64,000 nucleotides of DNA from Charina bottae (Eukaryota; Chordata; Lepidosauria; Squamata; Charinaidae): positions 82,207,798-82,271,797 of the forward strand of contig JALMGJ010000004.1 of the NCBI GenBank assembly GCA_023362775.1. The letters are read 5' to 3'. Shown here piece after piece: positions 54,921-64,000 of the stretch. Positions within the stretch are counted from its first letter, which is position 1. Every line of letters begins with the position of its first letter. Under the pieces are notes generated by a model, which was given only the letters and a program-made list of their open reading frames with translations, searched no databases and had not been told where the DNA came from. The position numbers and the translations under genes are program-made.

Positions 54921-54968
<48 letters not shown>
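54920..54968. repeat. (AAT)n microsatellite
   Basis: About 16 AAT units. 54,970-55,340 holds no recognisable feature. Confidence 0.95.
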
Positions 54969-55429
54969 TCAGATATGCCCATTCCGGTGACATCACAGTG
55001 TCTTCAGCTTGCTTCCTAGAGCCTCAGAAAGTCAAGAGGCTGACTTGCAGTTTGCAATTCTTCAGTTGTTGCCCACCTTTGTGCTATGCCATCATTGCAA
55101 AAAATCCTTAAACTTATTGTAAAGGCAGAAAGGAAGGGGAAAAAAATAGATTTCACCTGTCCTAAATTTGCGGGAGCAGGTATACAGAAGAAAGTAAAGG
55201 AAAAGAAACTGTGCCAAGTAATGAATATTAACAAATACAGTTACTGTACATGTATTTAAGTTGAAAACCTAATTAAGTGGCTAAATCAAAGCCTTTATAT
55301 AGACTGTTTGATGGCTTACTATTACTCCTATAATTTAATTAACCACAATGGGTAGGCTGACCATATTTCCTTCAGACAAAAACGGGACTTTTGGGATGGT
55401 AAAATGGGACAGGGTCTTATGCCACCATG

Positions 55430-55550
55430 CCGGCCTCCAAACCCCACCCCCCAGTCCACGCAATTGGCTCCCACCTGGAAACCCCGCCCCCGCCCCACAC
55501 GATTGGCTCCTGCCTGCAAACCCTGCCCCCATCAGCGTAATTGGCTCGGA
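55430..55550. repeat. ATTGG-containing minisatellite, second locus
   Basis: Three units such as CAATTGGCTCCCACCTGGAA plus ACCCCGCCCC, the same unit as at 54,208-54,380. Confidence 0.85.
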
Positions 55551-55901
55551 TTTTAATTTTTTTTTCTGATTTTTAAAGGTTTTTTTTTTCTTCTAGCATT
55601 AAATGGTGCGGCAGAGCTGGTGTGTTTGGGGGAGGCCGGAGTACACACACTGTGCACACAGCACCGTCATCGGCCGGGGAACAAGGGGCGGGGATGGAGG
55701 GGATGGAGGCAAACCACTGCCCCATCCCCCTCGGGCTTGGCCGAGGGAGGGAGGAGAGTCGCTGCTGCTGCCACCGCCGCAGAGCAGGAGAAGCAGGAGG
55801 AGCCGGCTGCGCTCGGCTGCTTCAGCCACACCACTCCGCCCCTTGCTGCCCGCTGAAGCTCCCCAGGGTGGCCAGCTCCTGCTTCTCCTGCTCAGCGGCC
55901 T

Positions 55902-56141
55902 GACAACTCTCCTCCCTTGGCCAAGCCCGATCAGATGCACATACACACACTCACACACTCACAGGACAGACTGCCCTCGGCAGGAGCCAGCCGTGCTGGG
56001 AGGCTTCAGCCACACCACTCCGCCCCTCGCCACCCGCTGAAGCCCCCCAGCATGGCCAGCTCCTGCCAGGGCAGTCTGTCCTGTGAGTGTGTGTGTGTGT
56101 GTGTGCATCTGATCGGGCTTGGCCGAGGGAGGAGAGTTGTC
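55902..56141. repeat. 240-bp imperfect inverted repeat inside the hAT element
   Basis: The left arm 55,902-55,987 (GACAACTCTCCTCCCTTGGC ... GCAGGAGC) is the reverse complement of 56,059-56,141 (GCTCCTGC ... GGAGAGTTGTC), with small gaps in the CA/GT stretch. The central 71 bp is GC-rich. Confidence 0.8.
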
Positions 56142-56268
56142 AACCACTCCGCCCCTTGCTGCCTGCAGAAGCTCCCCAGGGTGGCCGGCTCCTGCTTCTC
56201 CTACTCGGCGGCCAACAACTCTCCTCCCTTGGCCAAGCCCGATCACATGCACACACACACACACACAT

Positions 56269-56653
56269 GCACCCCACACCCTCTTTCTCCAGCCTCCCCA
56301 TGACCAAATGCATCCGCACCTGTTGCAGGGAGGCTGGAGAAAGAGGGTGTGGGGTGCGTGTGTGTGTGTGTGTGTGTGTGATTACGCTGAGCAAGTAATC
56401 CGCACGCGCATGCACCCCACACCCTCTTTCTCCAGCCTCCCTGCAACAGGTGCGGGTGCATTTGGTCATGGGGAGGCTGGAGAAAGAGGGTGTGGGGTGC
56501 ATGCATGTGTGTGTGTGCGTGCAATTACGCTGAGCAAGTAATCCACGTGCGCGCACACACACGCACGCACCCCACACCCTCTTTCTCCAGCCTCCCTGCA
56601 ACAGGTGCGGGTGCATTTGGTCATGGGGAGGCTGGAGAAAGAGGGTGTGGGGT
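56269..56653. repeat. Array of three long hairpins with alternating loops
   Basis: Stems: 56,269-56,298 with 56,328-56,357; 56,408-56,441 with 56,471-56,504; 56,569-56,596 with 56,626-56,653. The pairing is perfect over 28-34 bp. Each loop is 29 nt. The loop of hairpin 1 is the reverse complement of those of hairpins 2 and 3 apart from a base change or so. (GT)n/(CA)n tracts and a small GATTAC...GTAATC motif separate the units (spacing about 143 and 161 bp). Confidence 0.9.
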
Positions 56654-57171
56654 ACGTGTTTGTGTGTGTGTGTGCGCGCGTGCGATTACTCTGAACAAGT
56701 AATCTGTGCACGCGCGCGCACACACACACACCCTCTTTCCACAACCTTCCCATGCCTGCTTTCCCTGGCCTCACCACTGCTGGGCAGACAATCTCAGGAT
56801 CAGGTAAGGAGGCAGGAACCTGGACTGTGGTGTTGTGTCTGCTGCTGGGCTCGCACGTGGCAACTGGGCTTCCAGTTGCTGCACTGATAGGGCCTCTTCC
56901 GGGCTGCCTCCAATGGCAAGTCCGGCTCCAGTCCTCCTTCCTGTCTTCCTGTCCTCCTTCCTGCCGGGTTTAAAAAAGGGACAAAATTGAGATTTTGATC
57001 AAAACGATGGGACGATTGAAAAATGCTAAAATAACGGGACTGTCCTGTTCAAAAAGGGACGTATGGTCACCCTAACAATGGGCCTAGCAATAGAGTTTAA
57101 AGCCAAGAATCTTAAAACAGCTTCAGTTACAATTCGTACTATTTTCTTGAAGATAATTCACAATCAGTTGT

Positions 57172-57250
57172 ATATTTATTTATTAAATTTTTTATCACCG
57201 CCCATCTCCCCCAAAGGAGGGACTCTGGGCGGTTTACAATAAAACATCAT
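57172..57250 (-). repeat. L2-like LINE tail
   Basis: TTTATTTATTAAATTTTTTA ... CACCGCCCATCTCCCCCAAA ... GACTCTGGGCGGTTTACAA. Tail only. Confidence 0.8.
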
Positions 57251-57430
57251 TAAAATACAATATAAACAGACAATAAATATAAAGTATAATAAAAATATCT
57301 TGTATTTGCATCAGGTTTTACAGCTGTCTGTACTATATGGAACCCTGAAACATATAATATATCGGCTGCATTGCATTCAGTTTATTATTAGATGCGCTTT
57401 CTGTAATTTTGTCTTTTGTTTCTCCTTTAT

Positions 57431-57760
57431 GAGGGGCGTGGTGGCTCAGTGGGTAAGACGTCAGGCTTGTCGATCGGAAGATCGCAAGTTCGGAGGTTCG
57501 AATCCCTAGCCCCGCGTGACGGAGCGAGCTCCCGCACTCGCCCCAGCTCTTGCCAACCTAGCAATTCGAAAGCATGCAAATGCAAGTAGATTAATAGGTA
57601 CCACTTCGGTGGGTAGGTAACAGCGTTCCGCATGCATCATGCCGGCCACATGACCGCGGAAGTGTCTTCGGACAACGCTGGCTCTTCGGCTAACAAACGG
57701 AGATGAGCACCGGCCCCTAGAGTCGGACACAACTGCACAAATGTGCGGGGGGAATCTTTA
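57431..57760 (+). mobile_element. Full tRNA-derived SINE, ordinary form
   Basis: Head GGGCGTGGTGGCTCAGTGGG with A box, B box GGTTCGAATCC (about 57,495), body CTTGCCAACCTAGCAATTCG and GTAGATTAATAGGTACCACT, 3' half AACAGCGTTCCGCATGCATC to CAAATGTGCGGGGGGAATCT. CCTTTAT at 57,424-57,430 and 57,761-57,767 is a probable TSD. It serves as the reference for the fragment at 18,886 and for the two composite SINEs. Confidence 0.85.
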
Positions 57761-57779
57761 CCTTTATAATAAAATCTAA

Positions 57780-59184
57780 GTGGCTGGTGGTTCTCTACCA
57801 TGGGTATAAAGTTATTTAAGGGAGTTCTAGGAGACTAGCAATCCCCAGGAGTGACCATATTGAAAACTCAAGATATTTGAAAACATGCTATCTGTTTTAA
57901 ATAGTCCTGCTTATTGTGAAATCAAACAAATGTTAAATGCAGCTTTACAAGATGACGGTATTAGTCTGTTAGAAGAAAGCACAGTCAAATGAATTCATAC
58001 ATTTTCTTGTCAAGCGGTCCAAGGGCAGCAACCTGAAATGAATTGAACAACAAGGAATCAGAAGTCAAGAGACAAGCCAGTAGTCAAGAATAAAAGACAG
58101 AATTAATACCAAACCTTATCATATTTCTTCCCATTTATAGGTAACAAAAGATCACTTAGATGGGAAGCATCAGTCCAGAGTTCATCATCAAAAGATTACC
58201 ACTTGTAGATCAGTGGATTGCCACACAAAGCAATCCTATCAACACTGCCAATATTTTAGTAAGTAAACCTTCACTGAAAATATGGCTGTATTTTAATGTC
58301 ACATTATGTCATGGTTTTTGTTCTGTAAATTCAGCCATTGCAATTTTTAAACTTTTATTATGGCTTAATGTTGTGCAAACATAGACAATTTTTGCTTATA
58401 AAAGAAAAGATTATATAGATCATGAACCTAGTCAATTAGACAGCCACTATATGTATAGTATATGCAAGGCCTTTCAGCCTCTACTCCAACTCTTCTTCTT
58501 TTTTTCTGTATAGATCCCTCATAGTTACTCATTGAAATGGATCTCAACTCTTCTTACTGTGTTCCCAAGAAATCCACTGTTGACCGCCCCTTATACAGAA
58601 GCAATAACAAAGAAAAAAACAGTGTCTGCTGTAATGATGAAGGAAGAAACAGTTTTAAGGCTGAGGTCAGAAGAAGGGATAACTGTTAAGTAGGTGATGT
58701 TACAAAGCTAGCAGCTTCATGAATATGCCACTTAATGCCTTTAGGCTGGAGTTTCACTAGAGCTCACAACAATGCTATGAACAAACAATAAAATGCCCAT
58801 AAATATCCAAGCCAAGCCCGGGTAGTAGCCAATACTATTTATCTTTTTATGGAAGGAATACACCAAAGTAGGATTGCCTTTTGCACAGCTGCTGAGCACA
58901 ACTTCTCTAGAGAGAAATGCTGTATATTGGAAGAAATGTGCTCTGTCTCAGTAACAGAACTGACAGCTGGGAAAAATAAAATATAAAGTCATTGGCACAG
59001 AATGTTTTCAATAGCTTGAAGTACAACACATTAAATAAAGAGTTGTTTTTATTCCATGTGGTAATCTTATACAAGTCTTTCACCTGATTGGTGAGAAGAG
59101 TCAAGAAACACCAAAAATACTACTGAGAATTGATCTTTTTTTTCCTAAAAAAATTTACTTTTTAAAAAAATACTCCTTTATATG

Positions 59185-59219
<35 letters not shown>

Positions 59220-59585
59220 TACATTTGTGTACACACGTAATGTGCAGACATATTGCAATTTAAAGTTAAAGTTTCCTTTAAATCAAGCTGCTGGTGACTT
59301 CATGAACATATCCATGTAGAATGGAACAGTTATTTGCTGTTACCTTCTAGAATTTCTTATTTCCCATTCTAGCCTACAGCCCTAGAATGTGGCTCCCATC
59401 TACATATTGAGAGAAATGAGGGAAAGTGTTATTATTAACAAAGGGATTTATAAACAGAAATAGATAAATATTCTTTTATAGAAGGCTTTTAGAGAATTTT
59501 TCTAACCCAGCTAGAATAACTCATAAACAGGCTGAGCAAAGCTTCTACTAAAAACCACATATACAGGAAATGTTAGAAGACTGAA
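57780..59585. other. No gene recognised; (GT)n at 59,185-59,218
   Basis: AT-rich sequence with one (GT)17 microsatellite. The ORFs are short and featureless. Confidence 0.55.
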
Positions 59586-60004
59586 TGTGACACCCACGCT
59601 TTGAGGTTAGGCTAAAGGAAACTGCTTGTGGTTAGGAACTAGCTGACAAGCAATGCTTTACGTAGGAAGCCTCCCCTTAAAAGGTAAAAGTAAATAGAAG
59701 GGGAAGGGGATATAAAAGTGGGTAGTGGGAGATGTAAACAAAGGCGGGCTAATTATATGCATATTAGGCGCTTCTGATAGGTTGTAAGCTCCAGAGTAGC
59801 CTACCAATAGGTGAAAGGAGCCAGTGTTGAGTGACGGGTGAGGATGTATAAATGTAACTGTCAAACTTGTGGCAGGTGGGCTTTTCTCGTCAGTGTGACA
59901 TTTGTCCTTCCGCACGGAGAAAGCCACCAGCACTTTGCAAACTGCTTCAAAAGAATAAAAACCTTTTGTTTCGATTTGCCTTTTGACTTGACTCATATCT
60001 GACA
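59586..60004 (+). mobile_element. 5' LTR of a gammaretrovirus-like provirus
   Basis: Ends in CA three bases before the primer-binding site. The start is put at TGTGACACCC, giving 419 bp; this start is inferred because the 3' LTR is off the window. Promoter-like elements: CCAAT at 59,803-59,807, TATAAAT at 59,847-59,853, then a poly(A) signal AATAAA at 59,954-59,959. This spacing fits U3-R-U5. Another TATAAAA at 59,711 is less well placed. Confidence 0.75.
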
Positions 60005-60007
60005 AAT

Positions 60008-60025
60008 TGGGGGCTCGTCCGGGAT
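60008..60025 (+). promoter_or_regulatory. Retroviral primer-binding site, tRNA-Pro type
   Basis: TGGGGGCTCGTCCGGGAT, 18 nt, is identical to the tRNA-Pro primer-binding site typical of murine-leukaemia-type gammaretroviruses. It anchors the LTR boundary and the provirus orientation. Confidence 0.93.
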
Positions 60026-60199
60026 CCTTGAACGGCGTCCGGTAAGTCTGGGCCTTGCCCCCCCCCCACTATGGGAGGCATGCCCTACTGATTTCAGTGG
60101 TCCATTGTGGGAGTCCTAGACCTTGGACCCCGGTGCCCGTAAAAAGGAACCAGACAACTAAAAGAGGAGTCAAAAGGAGAAACAAAAGCGTATAGGGAT

Positions 60200-60362
60200 C
60201 CAGGTAAGAGGGTTGCGCCAAGCGCATGGAATTCCTTGCCTGGACCCTAAGCCAGCCGGCGGCTCGAGTCTGAAAATCCTTCCGGAGACAAAGTACCGGG
60301 AAACTTCGTATACGAACCCCAGGTAAGAGGGTTGCGCAGAGCGCATGGAATGCCTTACCTGG
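60200..60362 (+). promoter_or_regulatory. Duplicated leader hairpin with splice-donor-like sequence
   Basis: Two 44-nt hairpins, 60,200-60,243 and 60,319-60,362, differ at only a few bases. Each pairs CCAGGTAAG with CTTACCTGG (one G-U in the first) and TGCGC with GCGCA. Each contains CAGGTAAG, a consensus splice donor. The position between PBS and gag is where retroviral packaging and dimerisation signals lie. That function is inferred. Confidence 0.55.
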
Positions 60363-60720
60363 GGCGGTGGGGTTCTGGTTGGGTAGGCCTGTAAGATTCT
60401 TGAGACCGGTGTGATTTGAGACACCCCAAGGGCCATTAGGGCTGGCAAGGCAGAGTGAGTGTGGAGTTCAAACTCGCGGTTCCGAATCCTCGCGAGAGGA
60501 CCGGCCGGGTGCGAACGAAGTGGTTGCTGAGTGAAAATTGGGTCTCAGTAGAAGAAGAATAACCTTTAAAAGTAGCCAGCGCGGGCTGGGAGGTTATTGA
60601 GAATTAGGACCTTAAATTTGTTCGGTAAACAAGTCCAGCGCCTGCTGGAGGTTCTGGTTCTAAGAAGGGAGGCCCTGGGAATAGGGTCAATAGGGAATAG
60701 GCAGGATAGTTAAACCAACC

Positions 60721-61014
60721 ATGGGAGGAGCCTCGAGTGTAGGGAAGGAAAAGTGCACTAAAAATATCAGGAAAAATCCAAAGTTAAGAATAGATAAGGA
60801 CAGTCCAATAGGTCAGATGATAGATAATTGGGACAAGCCACCATACAAATCCTTGGTGGACAAGTTAGACTTAAGTAAGGAAGATATGATAAATCTGTGT
60901 TGTTATGTGTGGTGGGAGGATGATAATGCCTCCTGGCCAAGGGATGGGTCAGATGATTACAATAGGTGTCATGATTTATATGACTATGTGAAACAAAATC
61001 ATGTAACTTTTTAG
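60721..61014 (+). pseudogene. gag: ERV gag, matrix region
   Basis: The start ATG is followed by GGASSVGKEK, a glycine-2 myristoylation signal (MGxxxS) as in retroviral matrix proteins that bind the inner plasma membrane. The open frame holds GQMIDNWDKPPYKSLVDKLD and NLCCYVWWEDDNASWPRDGS and stops at 61,012. Matrix-like text (YVLIWTPDKWPEASG) continues in another frame, so a frameshift ends the open part early. The preceding 700 bp of leader has no ORF. Confidence 0.8.
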
Positions 61015-61143
61015 AAAATGAATTACATTATGTCCTCATCTGGACTCCGGACAAATGGCCGGAGGCAAGTGGGGAAAATAAGAAGGCAAACAAGGAAATG
61101 ATTTATAAATTGAAAACTGTAAAAGAGGAACAAGCTTAGAAGT

Positions 61144-61821
61144 AAGAAATTTCAAAAAGGATATGAAAATATTAATTGAAGATCCAATTGGACTGGCTGA
61201 ACAACTAGATCAGTTCTTGGGACCAAACGTATAAACTTATGTCCATAATGGGCATTTTGTTCTCTGGAGAAGAAAGGGGAATTATCAGGCATGCAGCCAT
61301 GACCAGGTGGGAAAGGCGCAACCCACCTGGCCAGAATGCAGTGCCAGCAGATCAAAAGTTTCCCCTTAACAACCCCAATTGGAATAATCAAATGGCAGCA
61401 GACAGAACTAACATGAGAGATTTGAGATGGTATAAAAGAAGCTGCCCCAAAATCACAAAACTTTACCAAGACTTTTGATACTGAGCAACAAAAAGAGGAA
61501 GCACCCTCAGTCTTCTTACAAAAGCTGAGAGACCAAATGAGAAAATATTCAGGGATGAATCCTGACGATGTTGTGGCACAAGGTTTACTGAAAGTGGGCT
61601 TTGTGACTAAAGCATGGCCAGATATTAGGAAGAAGTTGCAAAAGATAGAGGGATGGAGTGAAAGGCCACTGGAAGAATTGTTAAGAAAAGCTAAAAAAAA
61701 AAATGTTAAAAGAGAGGAAGAAAAACAGAAAACCATGGCTAGAATGATGGTTAACAATGTAGAAAATATTGTAGTAAAGAAATTAGGAAGTGTACAGAGA
61801 GGATTAAAGGCTCAAGTTTAG
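61144..61821 (+). pseudogene. gag: ERV gag, capsid region
   Basis: The open piece 61,239-61,478 has MGILFSGEERGIIRHAAMTR, a capsid N-terminal-domain feature of gammaretroviruses. The next frame, 61,480-61,821, has APSVFLQKLRDQMRKYSGMN, the major homology region (about 61,500-61,560), and LRKAKKKNVKREEEKQKTMA, the charged helix at the end of gammaretroviral capsids. A frameshift near 61,480 separates them. No nucleocapsid Cys-His box is seen, and the frame ends at 61,819. The product is not functional. Confidence 0.8.
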
Positions 61822-61829
61822 ATCATGGG

Positions 61830-63340
61830 AGGAGTGGGTAAAACAAGCCCTAAAAATCTATGTTAACAATAAAAAGCCTTTGCTAGAGGAGGAGTCGGAA
61901 TATGCTCAGTGTTGGGTAAAATCTACCACCCTGATAAAGCACCAGTGTGTTTCTGTTTGTGAGTATTTGTCTTTTTGGATTTGTGTGTATATTTTGTGCA
62001 CAGTGAACGCATATTGCTTCCACTTTGAAAAAAAAAATAGACTTTTGTGGTCTGGGATGTATGTGTGTTTCCTCCCTGTCTCTACCCCCCCCCCCCTTCG
62101 GTCTGTCTTTTGTCTGCGGGTTACAGGCTTGAGGAGGAAGAGAGGGAGGGGGAACAGGGGGAGTCCGGAGGAACTACTAAAATAGAGTTGCCAGGCAAAC
62201 TGAAGACTATGGTAAAAGTACTTTCTCTTGTACTGTGTTTACTGTCTGCACCCACTGATTAGACAGATATTGAAATGAATTTGTGAAATTGAGATGGTTT
62301 AAGAGAAAGTCGAAATGAGAAAGAGAAGGAAGAAGAAAAGGGAATGTATGTGCAAACACTAGATGCGGGAGTTAGATTTGTTGCGGAAGAGGTGGCGAGG
62401 AGCATAAACAAAAGTGAAGGGATTTAGGGAAGAGTGGGTTTCCAAACCTTTGGAAATAGGAGTGGAGGATTTGTTAGTGAAAAGCTGGCAACAGGCTGGG
62501 GCAAATGAGATGCCTCTAAAAACAAAGTGCATCTCCCTTGTGTTTCCCAGTCCTTACAGCAAATTTAAACGGGGAAGGTTTAAACGGGGAAGGTTGTGTG
62601 AGTTGTTTACTGAAGCGGCCAGATGTTTTAACAAGGCATTGCTCCTTTAAATACAGCGGCACTTGCAATGCTGGAAGCATTGAGAAAACAGTGCAAAAGC
62701 CCTGTTCTAACAGCATTAGCATGTGCAGGGCAGAGAGTTTTTACCCCCTGCTTTTTATACGTGCAGATTCTCCCATAAACGTGTTTTGTTAATGTTAAGG
62801 GCTGGTGTGAGTTTTTATGTGTGTGTTTGTTTGGGAAAATTATGTGAGTCTGTCTCTTTAAACACCAGATCTTTCTACGGTGGTAAAGATGCAGGTCCTG
62901 GCCATGCCTGCACCTTCCGTTAATTTTGGTGTGTTTTTGTGTATTGTCATTTGTACAAACTTGCATGTGTATAATAAGAAAACTGAGAACTTTCTACCTC
63001 ACCCAAGCCCCCCTTCTTGTTGAAGCTGCTTGAGGGTGAACTAAGGAGAAAAAGAAGGGAGGACAGAAGTGAAATACAATGCTTCCACAGAAAATACTTT
63101 TTCCCCTCTCTTTAGGATTTTCCTTCTTTTGTAATATAGTTTTTTAACTTTGCACCAAGATAAACTTGTAAGCTTCTTGTTTAAGTCTTTTCCTGCTGCT
63201 ACTGCTGTTGGTGAAAATGTTTTTTTTTTTTAGCTGTTCCTGTTAAGAAACAGCGGTTGCATTTTTCCAGATAGTAAGAGGGACCAATGTTCAAGTTTTT
63301 TAGGACTCAGCTCAAGGGACACATTTTAATCCTAAAGTAT
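61830..63340 (+). other. Non-coding interior of the provirus; most of pol missing
   Basis: No protease, reverse transcriptase, RNase H or catalytic-core integrase text can be read in any frame. The stretch holds a C-run (about 62,086-62,096), a 15-bp tandem repeat AAACGGGGAAGGTTT-type at about 62,567-62,597 and short featureless ORFs. It is either replacement by other sequence or decay beyond recognition. Confidence 0.6.
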
Positions 63341-63344
63341 TGTA

Positions 63345-63830
63345 ATATGTTATGAGAGGAATAGGAGTAGCATGGGATTTTAACACCCCATGGAACCCGC
63401 CTTCTTCAGGAAAAGTAGAGTGAATGAACCAGATTCTAAAGAAGCATTTATCAAAATTGATTTTAGAAAATAAGCTACCTTGGACTAAATGTTTACCTTT
63501 AGTACAAACCCTAGAAGGGATGTGGGAATTTCACCATATGAAATGCTGTTTGGCTTTCCTTATCTAGCAAATCCAGGAATGCTACCACAATTAGAAGACC
63601 AGGATGTATTTTTAAAGAACTATATACTGGGGTTGTCCTCTTCTTTGTCTTTCCTCAGACAGAAAGGTCTGTTGGCACAGACCCCACCACTTGAATTTGC
63701 AGTCCACCATATTAAACCACGAGAGCGGGTCCTGATAAAGTCCTGGAAGGAGTTGAAACCGCAACCCGAGTGGGAAGGTCCATTCCAGGTGTTGCTCACA
63801 ACAGAGAACACTGTATACCAGGATAAAAGG
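63345..63830 (+). pseudogene. pol: ERV pol, integrase C-terminal part
   Basis: Begins with AWDFNTPWNPPSSGKVE, where the final glutamate fits the third acidic residue of the integrase DDE triad, then a TGA and MNQILKKHLSKLIL. The open frame from 63,489 reads GISPYEMLFGFPYL. After a short stretch come HHIKPRERVLIKSWKELKPQ and EWEGPFQVLLTTENTVY, the C-terminal SH3-like/GPY-type region of gammaretroviral integrase. Similarity stops near 63,830, after which the frame runs on to 63,920. The catalytic core and zinc domain are missing, so it is inactive. Confidence 0.82.
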
Positions 63831-63898
63831 GCCAGTGGACGAACCAACTCCAGAGTGGAGGGTGAAACCCAGCGAGGACCCGATGAAAATAAAGTTAT

Positions 63899-64000
63899 AC
63901 AAAAAAGTTGTGATGCTTGAATATGGGGTACCAAGGGGAGTGCCTGATGAATTCAAAGCCAGAAATCAGATTTTAGCAGGGTTTGAATCCTTTTCCTTTT
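63899..64000 (+). pseudogene. env: Possible start of an ERV env segment, cut by the window end
   Basis: A frame entering at 63,903 is open to the window edge (about 30 codons, EYGVPRGVPDEFKARNQ then AGFESFSF). Its position after integrase and a vague resemblance to env of reptilian or fish gamma-type ERVs suggest env, but it is too short for certainty. No signal peptide or fusion motif is seen here. Confidence 0.35.

Larger units (their letters stand above)
55353..57074. mobile_element. 1.7-kb hAT-like element packed with GC-rich palindromes
   Basis: The ends are inverted repeats, TAGGCTGACCATATTTCC and (right end, reverse complement) TAGGGTGACCATACGTCC, 15 of 18 matching. A perfect 8-bp TSD ACAATGGG flanks them (55,345-55,352 and 57,075-57,082). 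TIR and TSD length indicate a hAT-superfamily transposon. No transposase is present. The interior holds a minisatellite (55,430-55,550), a large inverted repeat (55,902-56,141) and three long hairpins (56,269-56,653), all much richer in GC than the flanks. Many overlapping ORFs across it are by-products of CA/GT and GC-rich repeats. Confidence 0.85.

Noticed and set aside
56269..56653. CRISPR-like array
   Set aside because: The repeats are palindromic arms within a eukaryotic hAT element, with no unique spacers of regular length and no cas genes.
55599..56777. Many ORFs of 70-158 codons on both strands
   Set aside because: They run through GC-rich palindromes and CA/GT repeats of the hAT element and are compositional artefacts.
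1..64000. A new multi-gene biological system
   Set aside because: All coding sequence recognised is from known types of mobile elements, mostly broken. Nothing forms an operon or linked host gene set. The unusual structures are listed as separate leads.

Overview
The window is vertebrate nuclear DNA, most likely from a squamate reptile (snake or lizard). That call rests on the repeat mix: two lineages of BovB/RTE LINEs, CR1, L2-like and L1 LINEs, an R4/Dong-type LINE, Penelope-like elements with a GIY-YIG domain, squamate-type tRNA SINEs, hAT-like DNA transposons, a gammaretrovirus-like provirus and many long microsatellites. The DNA is AT-rich. I found no convincing host exon, RNA gene, CRISPR array or bacterial-type gene. 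Family names come from recognising protein and repeat sequence by eye, without a database search. Layout: 1-1,375 old RTE fragment; 1.4-10.6 kb mostly featureless; 10.7-15.5 kb BovB copy, tRNA SINE, truncated LINE copy, hAT-type MITE; 17-19 kb LINE and SINE fragments and an AT microsatellite; 19.3-22.6 kb a nearly complete LINE with endonuclease, reverse transcriptase and C-terminal zinc finger, bounded by 11-bp target-site duplications (TSDs); 24.2-25.6 kb a LINE split by an L2-like insertion; 25.9-27.5 kb CR1 split by a solo LTR; 28.3-29.7 kb BovB split by a second solo LTR; 32.4-37.7 kb BovB, microsatellites and a decayed R4/Dong-type LINE holding a Penelope-like insertion; 39.3-45.8 kb an L1 containing a nested BovB, a long L1 ORF2 remnant and another BovB; 45.9-47.4 kb an inverted pair of unusual tRNA SINEs; 52.1-53.3 kb a palindromic Penelope-like insertion; 54.1-57.1 kb two hAT-like elements, the larger with repeated long palindromes; 57.4 kb tRNA SINE; 59.6-64 kb the 5' part of a provirus, continuing off the window. 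The coding sequences here are transposon proteins, nearly all broken by stops, frameshifts or 5' truncation, and they do not form a shared pathway. The clearest biology is the order of insertions, which can be read from TSDs: BovB into L1, a solo LTR into CR1, a solo LTR into BovB, an L2 tail into a tRNA SINE, and Penelope into R4. The best leads for follow-up are (1) two tRNA SINEs carrying a conserved GC-rich module with ZNF143/Staf-like, CRE-like and YY1-like motifs, spliced onto a body shared with an ordinary SINE in the same window; (2) hammerhead-ribozyme-like motifs in three Penelope copies; (3) the R4-type element bounded by microsatellites and starting with a tRNA T-arm-like sequence; and (4) the alternating palindromes inside the 1.7-kb hAT element. 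None of these is shown to be a new system.
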